A stretch of DNA of 55,689 nt from contig JAGAIZ010000050.1 of assembly GCA_017626325.1 (NCBI GenBank), positions 1-55,689 on the forward strand, in the 5' to 3' direction. Shown here piece after piece: positions 26,300 to 34,346 of this stretch. Position 1 is the first letter of the stretch, and each line of letters begins with the position of its first letter. The notes under the pieces were generated by a model. That model was not told the origin of the DNA. It did not search any database and worked only from the letters and a program-made list of their open reading frames with translations. The stretch is from Lachnospiraceae bacterium. Lineage in GTDB: Bacteria; Bacillota; Clostridia; Lachnospirales; Lachnospiraceae. The translations under genes were made by a program, and so were the position numbers.

Positions 26300-26608
26300 C
26301 TACAAAGCCGTCCATGGACGGTTCTTCTGCTCCTGCCAGTAATCCAGCCGCGTCTCATACTGTTCATTAAGCCAGTCGGCCGCCTCATCGACGCCCTCCT
26401 TCGTCAAGGGAACCTCTATCGAAGTTTTCTGTTCTTCGGGCGTACGCAGAACGTTAAGCGGTTCCGGCCAGACAGTCACACGGATCACATCGCTGTCCGT
26501 CTCTTCACTATGTACTTTTTTCAGCAGATACCTCATACCGTCCATGCTGCCGGAATACTCTTCCTTCTTAATGTAATTCAAGGGATGGAAGCTCTCCTTG
26601 TCTATCAT
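26300..26608 (-). CDS. Conserved-looking small protein, function unknown
   Basis: A 102-residue cytoplasmic protein beginning MIDKESFHPLNYIKKEE. It has an acidic composition and a predicted beta segment DVIRVTVWPEPLNVL followed by two helices (VDEAADWLNEQYETRLDYWQEQ). No catalytic or metal motif is visible. AAGGA lies 12 bases upstream of the start. It precedes the HAD phosphatase gene on the same strand. I do not know its family; the fold and gene order suggest a small accessory protein only. Confidence 0.65.
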   Translation of the reverse strand: MIDKESFHPLNYIKKEEYSGSMDGMRYLLKKVHSEETDSDVIRVTVWPEPLNVLRTPEEQKTSIEVPLTKEGVDEAADWLNEQYETRLDYWQEQKNRPWTAL

Positions 26609-26649
26609 ACGCCGTCATGTCCTTCCTCAAAAATAAAATCCTCAAAAAC

Positions 26650-26663
26650 ACTGTATATACAGT
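26650..26663 (-). terminator. Terminator downstream of tRNA-Pro
   Basis: Perfect palindrome ACTGTATATACAGT followed on the minus strand by GTTTTT, 20 bases after the tRNA 3' end; an outer AATCCT/AGGATT pair may extend the stem. Confidence 0.6.
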
Positions 26664-26683
26664 ATTCTTAAGGATTCTCATAA

Positions 26684-26756
26684 TCGGAATGACAAGACTT
26701 GAACTTGCGACCTCTACTTCCCTAAAGTAGCGCTCTACCACCTGAGCCACATCCCG
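26684..26756 (-). tRNA. tRNA-Pro with AGG anticodon
   Basis: A 73-base cloverleaf is complete. Acceptor stem CGGGATG pairs with CATTCCG, D-stem GCTC/GAGC, anticodon stem CTACT/AGTAG, T-stem GCAAG/CTTGT with loop TTCAAGT. The anticodon loop TTAGGGA puts AGG at positions 34-36, reading CCU (Pro). Acceptor and anticodon context match bacterial tRNA-Pro. The AGG anticodon is unusual in bacteria, where Pro tRNAs usually carry UGG, GGG or CGG. The 3' CCA is not encoded and would be added. Confidence 0.9.
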
Positions 26757-26859
26757 ATTGACTTAAAGATATTGCTTTGCTAAATCAACGATATGATATT
26801 ATCATTGTTAATTCATTTTGTCAACCCCATTTTTTACAGTGCAATTCGAAATAAAACGA

Positions 26860-26900
26860 ATATAAGTGATGCTAACAGATAAAACCGGCATCACTTATAT
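26860..26900. repeat. Perfect 13-base inverted repeat
   Basis: ATATAAGTGATGC (26860-26872) and its exact complement (26888-26900) with a 15-base loop. It lies between the tRNA and the Spo0A-C-like gene. No clean T run follows on either strand, so it may be a terminator, a mobile-element relic or a binding site. Confidence 0.7.
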
Positions 26901-26964
26901 CTATTTAATTCCCCTTTTCGTGATTAATTATATCATACAATATAACTATAAAAGCAATTATTTA

Positions 26965-27004
26965 ATCGACATATATCGAATAAAAGTCGATTTATGTCGA
27001 TGTC
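26965..27004 (+). promoter_or_regulatory. Nested palindrome of 0A-like boxes
   Basis: ATCGACATA (26965-26973) and TATGTCGAT (26993-27001) are exact inverted repeats. Inside them ATCGA and TCGAT form a second pair. Four TCGA cores in 37 bases resemble the Spo0A box TGTCGAA (each one or two mismatches). It ends 63 bases before the ATG of the Spo0A-C-like gene. Confidence 0.65.
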
Positions 27005-27067
27005 AAATGATTGAATTTTATTTGTAGTTGTTTTACGATAGTTATGTTTTACAGGAGTGGTACAAAT

Positions 27068-27520
27068 ATGAATCATAATTTTGTTGAAGATCTTTTAATG
27101 AAGTTTGGTATCAGTAAAATATACAAGGGCTATGACTATATTGTATCCTGCATTCATTTTATATCTGACAACGAGTACAGTTTTACTCCTATTACTAAAA
27201 TTCTATATGTTGAAATCGCCAAACAATATAACACTTCCAGCCAGTGCGTAGAAAAAAGTATAAGAGATACCATAAAAACAATTTGGGATAAGAACTATGA
27301 TAACAAATTGCTGTATGAGGTATTCGGCATTCATACAATATCCAAAAGGCCAAGCAATACGGAATTCTTATTATCACTCTATCAGTATGTTAAGAATAAA
27401 AGGAGCAAAGAATCCTTTTTGATCAAAAACAATTTTAATTTTGTATGTCCGTTATCCGGAAAAGAATGTGAATTCTGTTATAATTTCATATCTGACGCCA
27501 TAAGCGGATTATCAGAATAA
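27068..27520 (+). CDS. Receiver-less Spo0A-type DNA-binding protein
   Basis: A 150-residue protein whose residues ~8-108 align with the C-terminal DNA-binding domain of Spo0A, the master regulator of sporulation. Shared landmarks: IYKGYDYI, PITKILYVEIAKQYNT, VEKSIRDTI, FGIH and RPSNTEFLL, in the Spo0A order. The N-terminal receiver domain is absent, so it cannot be phosphorylated like Spo0A. A C-terminal extension has CPLSGKECEFC (Cys127, 134, 137), which might bind metal. The start at 27068 has GGAG ten bases upstream; an in-frame ATG at 27011 lacks one. The gene is far more AT rich than its neighbours, suggesting transfer. Inference: it binds 0A-like boxes, perhaps its own at 26965-27004, and interferes with or replaces Spo0A. 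Confidence 0.85.
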   Translation: MNHNFVEDLLMKFGISKIYKGYDYIVSCIHFISDNEYSFTPITKILYVEIAKQYNTSSQCVEKSIRDTIKTIWDKNYDNKLLYEVFGIHTISKRPSNTEFLLSLYQYVKNKRSKESFLIKNNFNFVCPLSGKECEFCYNFISDAISGLSE

Positions 27521-27564
27521 ATATAATCTCTCATCCGCCATATACGCGTAAATGCGTAAAACAA

Positions 27565-27592
27565 AGGAGTAGTTAGTTCTCCAACTACTCCT
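27565..27592. terminator. Terminator between convergent genes
   Basis: AGGAGTAGTT (27565-27574) pairs with AACTACTCCT (27583-27592), with TTTGTTTT after it on the minus strand. It ends the EAL gene and probably the Spo0A-like gene. Confidence 0.75.
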
Positions 27593-27625
27593 CATTTCTA
27601 AACGACCTGCACCGAATAGGCGACG

Positions 27626-28921
27626 CTATGACTCATTCTCTCTCTCATCCATAAATTTCTCGAATACATCCTGCGGAATCGGTCTCGAGAAATAGTATCC
27701 CTGCTGAATCTGACAGCCGACTTCTTTCAGATAATCGCTCTGTTCCAGTGTCTCCACTCCTTCGCACAAGGATGTAATCTTCAATCTTTTCGCCATATCA
27801 ACCACACAGGATATGATAATCTTATCGCTTTCCTGCAGATCATCGTTCTTTAAGAATACCTTATCCAGCTTAATAATATCAATCGGAAGCCTGCTTAGGA
27901 GATTCAGGGAAGAATATCCCGAACCGAAGTCATCCATGGAAACCTTGGTTCCAATTTTATGTAAACCATCCACCAGCTCCAGCGCTTTCTCCGTATTTTC
28001 CAGATAAATGCTTTCTGTCAGTTCGAACTCTATCAGGGAGAACGGTATCCGGAATTCCTGGAACAAATCTTTCACATACTCCAGAATATGCATTTTACTC
28101 AGATGCACCCTAGATACGTTCAGGGAAATCGGCACTACCTTTTTCCCTTCCTGCAGGCGTCTGGCCAGAAACTGGAATACCTGACGATATACATAGTAAT
28201 CCACATCTACGATCTGTCCGCTGCGCTCTATAAAAGGAATAAACTCATCAGGATAGACAAAGCTGCCGTCCGGCTTCTGCCATCTGACCAGCGCCTCCGC
28301 ACCCATTAACCGTAAGGTATCAGTCTCCATTTTAGGCTGATAATATACCTTAAACTCCTTATTGGCAATCGCTTTGGGAATGCAGGATGTAATCTCTACC
28401 TCGCGTTTGATTCCGTCCATCATACTCTGCTGGAACAAAACGCAGCAGTCTTCTTCCAATTCTTTTGCGACTTTCCTGGCAAGATTGGCATTCGAGACCA
28501 CGGTTTCCGCATCCAGGCTCTGGCTGTTCTTATCAATAATACTGATACCTGTACAGAACTGCAGTCTGCTGTTCAGATACTTCTCCCTGAACTTCACTTC
28601 CCGCTCCTGATTGAGCCGCAGTATAATATTCCGGTATACGTCATTCGTATACTTACTGTTCACGCGGTTCGCCACAACGAAATTGTCCGAGTAAACCCTT
28701 GCCGCACACAGCATCGTCTTATTATTGGTTGTGATAGCGTCTACGAAATCCTTAAGCAGCGCGTCGCCCACCTGGTATCCGTATGTATCGTTTATGTATT
28801 TAAAGTGCTTGATATCCGTATAAGTTATGGCGATCCGGTCATCACCTATCTTCTCAATTTCCTGTTCCAGCTTGCCCAGAAACACTTCATATCGATCCAA
28901 ACCCGTTAATGAATCCTTCAT
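27626..28921 (-). CDS. Degenerate GGDEF plus EAL cyclic-di-GMP phosphodiesterase
   Basis: A 431-residue cytoplasmic protein. The GGDEF domain (residues ~1-165) starts at once with DSLTGLDRYEVF and has no N-terminal sensor. Its active-site loop reads VYSDNFVV where GGDEF is expected, so cyclase activity is very unlikely. The EAL domain (~175-425) is intact: GAEALVRW, NVSRVHL, FELTES, DDFGSGYSSL, KLDKVF, EGVET, QGYYFSRP. It should hydrolyse c-di-GMP, and the degenerate domain might bind GTP as a regulator. GAGGG lies just before the start. It is a single gene, with a terminator at its end (27565-27592). Confidence 0.92.
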   Translation of the reverse strand: MKDSLTGLDRYEVFLGKLEQEIEKIGDDRIAITYTDIKHFKYINDTYGYQVGDALLKDFVDAITTNNKTMLCAARVYSDNFVVANRVNSKYTNDVYRNIILRLNQEREVKFREKYLNSRLQFCTGISIIDKNSQSLDAETVVSNANLARKVAKELEEDCCVLFQQSMMDGIKREVEITSCIPKAIANKEFKVYYQPKMETDTLRLMGAEALVRWQKPDGSFVYPDEFIPFIERSGQIVDVDYYVYRQVFQFLARRLQEGKKVVPISLNVSRVHLSKMHILEYVKDLFQEFRIPFSLIEFELTESIYLENTEKALELVDGLHKIGTKVSMDDFGSGYSSLNLLSRLPIDIIKLDKVFLKNDDLQESDKIIISCVVDMAKRLKITSLCEGVETLEQSDYLKEVGCQIQQGYYFSRPIPQDVFEKFMDERENES

Positions 28922-29003
28922 ATGTCCCTCATTCTGCCGTCCCCTGCGGCTTCACACGTAAAATGCCTTTCTTCGTCTCATTACGGACACAAACCGTCCG
29001 CTT

Positions 29004-29429
29004 CTATCTTCTGTCACTCTCTGCCATTGCCGCCCTGAAAGCTGTGTCATATGCAGGATAACTTTTCTTAAGAGACAATGGCTTGCCGTCCCGTCCCAGG
29101 AAACAATGCCTGCTCTTCCCCAGAGTCCTTAGTTCCCGCGTCTCACGGTCTACAATCTGATACGACAGTTCCAATGTGACTCCGTTATATTTCTCAATCT
29201 TCGGTGTAATCTCTACCACGTCTCCGAAGCGCACCATAGACTTATAAGTGCAGGAGACCTCCAGCACCGGACTGACTACCCCTTGGCTCTCCATCTCCCG
29301 ATAATCCACGCCAACCTGCCCCATATACCAGATTCGCGCCGATTCAAACCATCGAATATAGTTAGAATGGTGGATAATTCCCATCTGATCTGTCTCGTAA
29401 TATTGCGCCTGATGTTCATATGCCTGCAT
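29004..29429 (-). CDS. Acyl-CoA thioesterase (YbgC/FadM-like hotdog fold)
   Basis: About 141 residues with a single hotdog domain. The N-terminal YETDQMGIIHHSNYIRWFESAR carries the Asp and the HHSNY pattern of the 4-hydroxybenzoyl-CoA thioesterase/YbgC family, which hydrolyses acyl-CoA. The start at 29429 has GGAGAG five bases upstream; an upstream ATG at 29468 has none. The gene stands alone between the EAL protein and PepD, so no pathway is indicated. Substrate chain length cannot be told. Tol-Pal genes, the neighbours of YbgC in Gram-negatives, are absent as expected. Confidence 0.88.
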   Translation of the reverse strand: MQAYEHQAQYYETDQMGIIHHSNYIRWFESARIWYMGQVGVDYREMESQGVVSPVLEVSCTYKSMVRFGDVVEITPKIEKYNGVTLELSYQIVDRETRELRTLGKSRHCFLGRDGKPLSLKKSYPAYDTAFRAAMAESDRR

Positions 29430-29590
29430 AAATACTCTCCATGCTTCCTTTACGCCGCCATGCTTCATGATATAGAAAATCCTGAATATAGTCCTAATTT
29501 CCTATATACATAATTCTATGTGTTTGTTGATCTTATGTCAATAATTTACAACAAAAACATTTCTTCCGCCATACACTTCTCCCGGCATAT

Positions 29591-31093
29591 TCATCGCTGC
29601 GATAACACCGCTACCAAATACTCCCATACTCTTCGAACGGACGCAATGTCCATACTTTCCTGCGCAGTATGCACGTCATGAAGATCCGGTCCGATAGAGA
29701 TACAGTCCAACCCTTCAATCTTATCTGCCAGAATTCCACACTCAAGCCCCGCATGGATGGCTTCCAGCTTAGGCGCTCTGCCATACATTTGCTCATAGAT
29801 TGCACACATTTTGTCCCGCAAAGGAGAATCTACGCGGTATGCCCAGCCCGGATAAGCATTCCTGACTGTCATTACAGCGCCATGCCCCCTGGCAATATCC
29901 AGCATATTACCGCATAACGCTTCTTTTTCCTGATTAACAGAACTTCTGACCGCATAGCTTAAGGTCAGAGCATCCTCTGTCAGCTTCATGATTCCAAGGT
30001 TTAAAGAAGTCTCCACCAGACCCGGCACATGCCTGCTCATCCCAGTTACACCATTGGGCAGCGCTGCCAGACAAGACAGGGCATTCCTGATGCTGTCACC
30101 TGTACAACATGCATACGGTGGTATACTTTCTTCCTTATCATCCCCTTCTCCTGCATCCTGCGGCATCTGTACCAGACGACACGTAATGCGCAGCACCGGA
30201 TCGCTCTTTGCAAACTGCTCCTTATAAGAATGCTCCTGTTCTTCCACCAATGCCTGTACCTGCGCGATGTGCTCCTCAGGTACAAGAAGCCGGGCGGATG
30301 CTTCCCGTGGAATGGCATTATCCGCCACGCCGCCTTCCATGGCCATCACCCCGGCTCCTGTCTGCCTGATCACTTCTCCGACAAGCTGTCCCAGCAGCAC
30401 GTTTGCGTTTCCGCCGTTCTTATAGATCTCCGTACCGGAATGACCGCCGGAGAGTCCCGTAATTTTCACTTCCATCTGACGGTTCTCTTCCATATCCTTT
30501 GCCCCTGATATACGGCAGACAGGAATCGTCACATCTACTCTGGCGCCTCCCGCACAGCTTGTAATAAAAATTCCTTCTTCCTCCTGGTCCATGTTGATCA
30601 TACGCTTTCCCTGAAGCATAGACAGATCAATATCCATGGCTCCGTGCATGCCTGTCTCTTCATTGACTGTCAGGATGATTTCCAGTCTTGGATGTCCTAT
30701 ATCCTCACTGTCTAAAAGCGCCAGACAATACGCCACCGCAATGCCGTCGTCTCCGCCGAGACTGGTGCCTTCCGCACAGATTCTGCCGTTTTCTACCTTG
30801 AGCCTGAGGGGCTCCTTCGTCATGTCCACCTCACAGCCCGGTTCCTTCACCGCCACCATATCCATATGCCCCTGCAAGATAAACGGCTCCTCCTGCTCAT
30901 AACCGGGCGCGGCTTCCTTGACGATAATAATATTTTTCATCTCATCCTGAATACAAAGTAAGCTCCGCTCTCTGGCAAATTGCAGCAGATAATCGCTGAT
31001 CTGATCCACATTGCCCGAGCCATGGGGTATTCTGCTGATCTGTTCGAAATAATAAAAAACCTTCTCCGGCTGTAATCCTTCTAATACGCTCAT
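29591..31093 (-). CDS. pepD: Beta-Ala-His (aminoacylhistidine) dipeptidase
   Basis: Zinc metallopeptidase of family M20, about 500 residues, cytoplasmic. It cleaves Xaa-His dipeptides such as carnosine and other short peptides. Metal-binding motifs are visible: GHMDMV with the first His and Asp, GGDDGIA, NEETGMHG with the catalytic Glu pair, and later a C-terminal IHAGLECGIL and HDVHTAQE. A dimerisation/lid domain interrupts the catalytic part at ~210-370. The start at 31093 (MSVLEGLQPEKVF) has GGGAG nine bases upstream; an alternative ATG is at 31108. It is a single gene, 161 bases after the thioesterase in sequence order. Confidence 0.92.
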   Translation of the reverse strand: MSVLEGLQPEKVFYYFEQISRIPHGSGNVDQISDYLLQFARERSLLCIQDEMKNIIIVKEAAPGYEQEEPFILQGHMDMVAVKEPGCEVDMTKEPLRLKVENGRICAEGTSLGGDDGIAVAYCLALLDSEDIGHPRLEIILTVNEETGMHGAMDIDLSMLQGKRMINMDQEEEGIFITSCAGGARVDVTIPVCRISGAKDMEENRQMEVKITGLSGGHSGTEIYKNGGNANVLLGQLVGEVIRQTGAGVMAMEGGVADNAIPREASARLLVPEEHIAQVQALVEEQEHSYKEQFAKSDPVLRITCRLVQMPQDAGEGDDKEESIPPYACCTGDSIRNALSCLAALPNGVTGMSRHVPGLVETSLNLGIMKLTEDALTLSYAVRSSVNQEKEALCGNMLDIARGHGAVMTVRNAYPGWAYRVDSPLRDKMCAIYEQMYGRAPKLEAIHAGLECGILADKIEGLDCISIGPDLHDVHTAQESMDIASVRRVWEYLVAVLSQR

Positions 31094-31270
31094 TTGATGT
31101 TCTCCCATTCTTTATCTTATCATGCGGCATTTTCTTATTTTTATTCTACGAATCTGCCGCCATGTACTCTGCCTGTATATCATACCATACTTTAAAGTGT
31201 ACCGCCATGTATCCGCAAAAATTTGCAAATTCGTGAAAATCAAAAACGCCTTCCTGCACACGTCAAATAC

Positions 31271-31295
31271 GGCTCCGGAATCAAATTCCGGAACC
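31271..31295 (-). terminator. Probable terminator after bioA
   Basis: GGCTCCGGAAT (31271-31281) pairs with ATTCCGGAACC (31285-31295) save one pair. It lies 35 bases beyond the bioA stop. The following minus-strand bases (GTATTTG) are only weakly T rich. Confidence 0.5.
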
Positions 31296-31328
31296 GCAAT
31301 ATTATCTGTCTGATATAGCAAACCAGCC

Positions 31329-32537
31329 CTACGCCGGATTCACGCGAAACCACTCCTTCATCGTACCTAACACCTTCACCAGTTCTTCTTCTGAAATGAT
31401 GTAGGGAACCATAGCGTACAGATATTTCAGGAAAGGTCTGCTGAACACGCCGCGCTCGTACGCAAACTGCTGGTAGCCCTTCAGCGTATCCGCATCATGA
31501 ACTTCCACACAGACACAGCCGCCCATAATGCGCACTTCCTTGATTCGCGGGTCGGCGAAGCCTTCCATCTCCCGTCTGGTAATGGCTTCTATCCGGCGGA
31601 TTCTGGACATATAATCCTCCTGCTCGAATACCTCGACAGACGCCAGCGCCACGCTGCACGCCAGCGCATTGCCCATAAAGGTAGGCCCGTGCATCAGCGC
31701 CTTATTCGGATCGTCCGCGTAGAAACCGTCGTAGACCTTATGATTCGCCACCGTAACCGCATGGCCGATATAACCGCCCGTCAGTGCTTTGCCCAGAACC
31801 AGGATGTCCGGCAGCACCAGATCCGCCACGAAACGGTTGCCGGTACGGCCAAAGCCCGTGGCCACCTCGTCGAAAATCAAAAGCACCCCATATGTATCAC
31901 AAAGCTCTCTGGCCCTTTTCAGGAAAGCGACGTCATACATGCGCATACCGCCTGCCCCCTGCAGCAAAGGCTCCACAATAAAGCAGTTCAGTTCCTTATG
32001 ATATCTCTCAAAAGCTTCCTCCAGCGCAGGAATTTGTGTGGGAATATGGATAACGTCTTTCTTCTCTCCATAGGCTTCCAGAATAAAATGATAATCCTCA
32101 TCATCGCCCACTTCCATGGTTTTAAAGGTATCGCCGTGGTACGCATGAGTCAGGGAAAGCACTTTTGTACGGGCAAGCTCTCCACGGTTTACATAATACT
32201 GCAACGCCATTTTCAGGGCGACCTCTACAGCCACGCTTCCAGAATCTGAGAAGAAACAATAATCCAGGTCACCCGGCAGAAATTCCCGCAGCTTAGCAGA
32301 CAGCTTCTGCACCGGCTCATGGGTCAGACCGCCCAGCATTACATGGGCGAAGCGGTCCACCTGGGACTTAATCGCCTCATTCAGCGCCGGATGTTTATAG
32401 CCATGTATCACACTCCACCAGGAAGACACGGAATCTATCATCGCTTTGTCCTCTGTCTTCAGCCACACACCCTCCGCGTCAATAATCTTGTAAGGCGCTT
32501 TCATTGTTTTCATCTGTTCATATGGATACCAAATCAT
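31329..32537 (-). CDS. bioA: Adenosylmethionine-8-amino-7-oxononanoate aminotransferase
   Basis: PLP enzyme of biotin synthesis, transferring an amino group from SAM to 8-amino-7-oxononanoate to form 7,8-diaminononanoate. At 402 residues it has the usual length. Seen: MIWYPYEQM at the start, SWWSVIHGYKHP, HAYHGDTF, DEVATGFGRTG and the PLP Lys in LGKALTGG. The start at 32537 has AGAGG eight bases upstream; ten extra residues in the open frame are non-family. It is the last gene of the bioY-bioB-bioD-bioA series, 121 bases beyond bioD. Confidence 0.95.
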   Translation of the reverse strand: MIWYPYEQMKTMKAPYKIIDAEGVWLKTEDKAMIDSVSSWWSVIHGYKHPALNEAIKSQVDRFAHVMLGGLTHEPVQKLSAKLREFLPGDLDYCFFSDSGSVAVEVALKMALQYYVNRGELARTKVLSLTHAYHGDTFKTMEVGDDEDYHFILEAYGEKKDVIHIPTQIPALEEAFERYHKELNCFIVEPLLQGAGGMRMYDVAFLKRARELCDTYGVLLIFDEVATGFGRTGNRFVADLVLPDILVLGKALTGGYIGHAVTVANHKVYDGFYADDPNKALMHGPTFMGNALACSVALASVEVFEQEDYMSRIRRIEAITRREMEGFADPRIKEVRIMGGCVCVEVHDADTLKGYQQFAYERGVFSRPFLKYLYAMVPYIISEEELVKVLGTMKEWFRVNPA

Positions 32538-32658
32538 GTCTCTGCCTCTCTTTTCCTCTTTTCTCAAACGCCCTGCGGCTTTCTCCTTTTCGATAACCTT
32601 CTCAAACGCTCTGCGCTTTCCTCTTTTCCAATATCGTTCTCAAACGGTACGCACGTCT

Positions 32659-33345
32659 CTATTCTTCATATAACGCCGCCAGCGCTTCCGCGTCCATGTT
32701 CAGATCGCCGCTGCCGTCGGCTATGCAGGCCAGCACCTTCAATCCGGTCATATGCTCACACATTCGGATATTATCCTCTTCCATCGCATTACCCGGATGG
32801 TAGTGATTAAAGAAAATGCCTTTGACCGGAAGCTGCCTGCTTCGCATATATTCCACCGTCAGCACCACACTGTTGATAGTGCCAAGCCCGGCGTCCGCTA
32901 TCAGCAGGCTGGAAAGCCCTAATTCTTTGATCACATCCTCCAGCCAGATTTCTTTTTCATCATAACAAATGGGACACAGGATACCGCCGCTGCCCTCCAT
33001 GGTAACGTAATCGTACCGACTGCACACTTCGTCAAAGCCCTTCCTGACCACGTCCATCCGAACCGGACCACCCTCTATTCTGGATGCCAGATGCGGGGAG
33101 ACAGCCGTCTCATAGATATAAGGACACATCTCGTCAAGCGGCTGGATAATCCCGGATACGTTCTTCACATGCAGCGCATCCCCCGGAATCAGCCTGCCGT
33201 CCGCGCCGCGCTCATTACCGCTCATCGCCGCCTTGTAATATGCGGCGTTTCTGCCGCTCTCCTGCAATTTCTTCACAATCAGCCCGGTCACATAAGTCTT
33301 ACCCACGTCCGTGCCTGTTCCGGTAATAAACAATTTCTTACTCAT
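32659..33345 (-). CDS. bioD: Dethiobiotin synthetase
   Basis: ATP-dependent carboxylase that closes the ureido ring of dethiobiotin from 7,8-diaminononanoate, CO2 and ATP. 228 residues. The P-loop GTGTDVGKT (residues ~8-16) is complete; the MEGSGGILCP segment and NHYHPGN nucleotide-base region are those of BioD. Its start overlaps the end of bioB by eight bases, giving coupled translation. It supplies the substrate for BioB. Confidence 0.95.
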   Translation of the reverse strand: MSKKLFITGTGTDVGKTYVTGLIVKKLQESGRNAAYYKAAMSGNERGADGRLIPGDALHVKNVSGIIQPLDEMCPYIYETAVSPHLASRIEGGPVRMDVVRKGFDEVCSRYDYVTMEGSGGILCPICYDEKEIWLEDVIKELGLSSLLIADAGLGTINSVVLTVEYMRSRQLPVKGIFFNHYHPGNAMEEDNIRMCEHMTGLKVLACIADGSGDLNMDAEALAALYEE

Positions 33346-34312
33346 GACAAAGCTTCACCTCGAATCCCAATCTCTGAATCAGTTCCATATCCGTCTCCAC
33401 AGTAATTCCCGCAGTAGTCAGCATATCGCCGGAAATAGCGGCATTTGCCCCGCTTAAGAAACACGCCTCGCCCTTGTCTCCCACAAGACCTCTTCCACCT
33501 GCCAGACGAATCGAAGCGTCCGGAATCAGGAAACGGAACAGGGCCACACAACGGCACGCCTCCTCATTGCTCAGGGGCGTATTGCCCTCATAGGGCGTAC
33601 CCGGAATGGGATTCAACAGATTCACGGGGATAGATTTCACGCCCAGCTCACGCGCCGTCAGCACCATATCGATGCGGTCTTCCATCGTCTCGCCCAATCC
33701 CAGGATGCCGCCGGAGCAGATAGAGAGTCCGGCACGTCTGGCCGCTTTCAGCGTCTCGATCTTGTCCTCATAGGTATGGGTGGTGCACACTTTGGGAAAA
33801 TACCGGGCGGAAGATTCCAGATTGCAATGGACTCTGGACGCACCCGCCTCTTTCAGCCTGCGAAACTGCTCCTCCGACAGCAGACCGAAGGAAACGCACA
33901 CCTGAATATCGGTCTCCCGCTTAATCTTACGGATACTCCCGCACACCTGCTCTACCTCTGCGTCGGACAGCCGTCTGCCGGAGGTAACGATGGAATATCG
34001 CAGCACGCCCCGGTCTGCATTATACTTCGCTCCCTCTAAAAGTTCTTCCGTCCCAAGCAGCGGATAGCTTTCCTCGCAGGCGGTGTGATAATGGGCGCTC
34101 TGGGCGCAGTACTTGCAGTCCTCCGAGCATCTGCCGCATTTCCCGTTGATAATCGTGCAGATATCGAAGCCGCTGCCGCACATGACACGGCGGATTTCAT
34201 CTGCCGCCTCCCGCAGCTCATCAAGCGGCTCCTCTGCAAGCGTCATCGCTTCTTCTCTTGTAATCTGCTCCCCCGCCAATACCTTCTGTTTCATTTCCGA
34301 TATAAAACTCAT
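33338..34312 (-). CDS. bioB: Biotin synthase
   Basis: Radical SAM enzyme inserting sulfur into dethiobiotin. 324 residues from the preferred start MSFISEMKQKVL. The radical SAM cluster CSEDCKYC (Cys-x3-Cys-x2-Cys) and the following AQSAHYHT are diagnostic; VTSGR, HCNLESS, SGGILGLGET and RLAGGRG follow in order. AGGA lies ten bases before this ATG. A repeat element (34347-34642) stands directly upstream and its own ATG at 34402 reads in frame into bioB, so a 30-residue longer product is possible but less likely. bioF and bioC/H are not in the window, so precursor supply is unclear. Confidence 0.95.
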   Translation of the reverse strand: MSFISEMKQKVLAGEQITREEAMTLAEEPLDELREAADEIRRVMCGSGFDICTIINGKCGRCSEDCKYCAQSAHYHTACEESYPLLGTEELLEGAKYNADRGVLRYSIVTSGRRLSDAEVEQVCGSIRKIKRETDIQVCVSFGLLSEEQFRRLKEAGASRVHCNLESSARYFPKVCTTHTYEDKIETLKAARRAGLSICSGGILGLGETMEDRIDMVLTARELGVKSIPVNLLNPIPGTPYEGNTPLSNEEACRCVALFRFLIPDASIRLAGGRGLVGDKGEACFLSGANAAISGDMLTTAGITVETDMELIQRLGFEVKLCHE

Positions 34313-34346
34313 TGTATGTATGTCCTTTCCTGAATGTATGTCCTTT

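Noticed and set aside
26568-26750. 60-codon open frame over the tRNA
   Set aside because: It is the reading of the tRNA gene itself and has no ribosome site.
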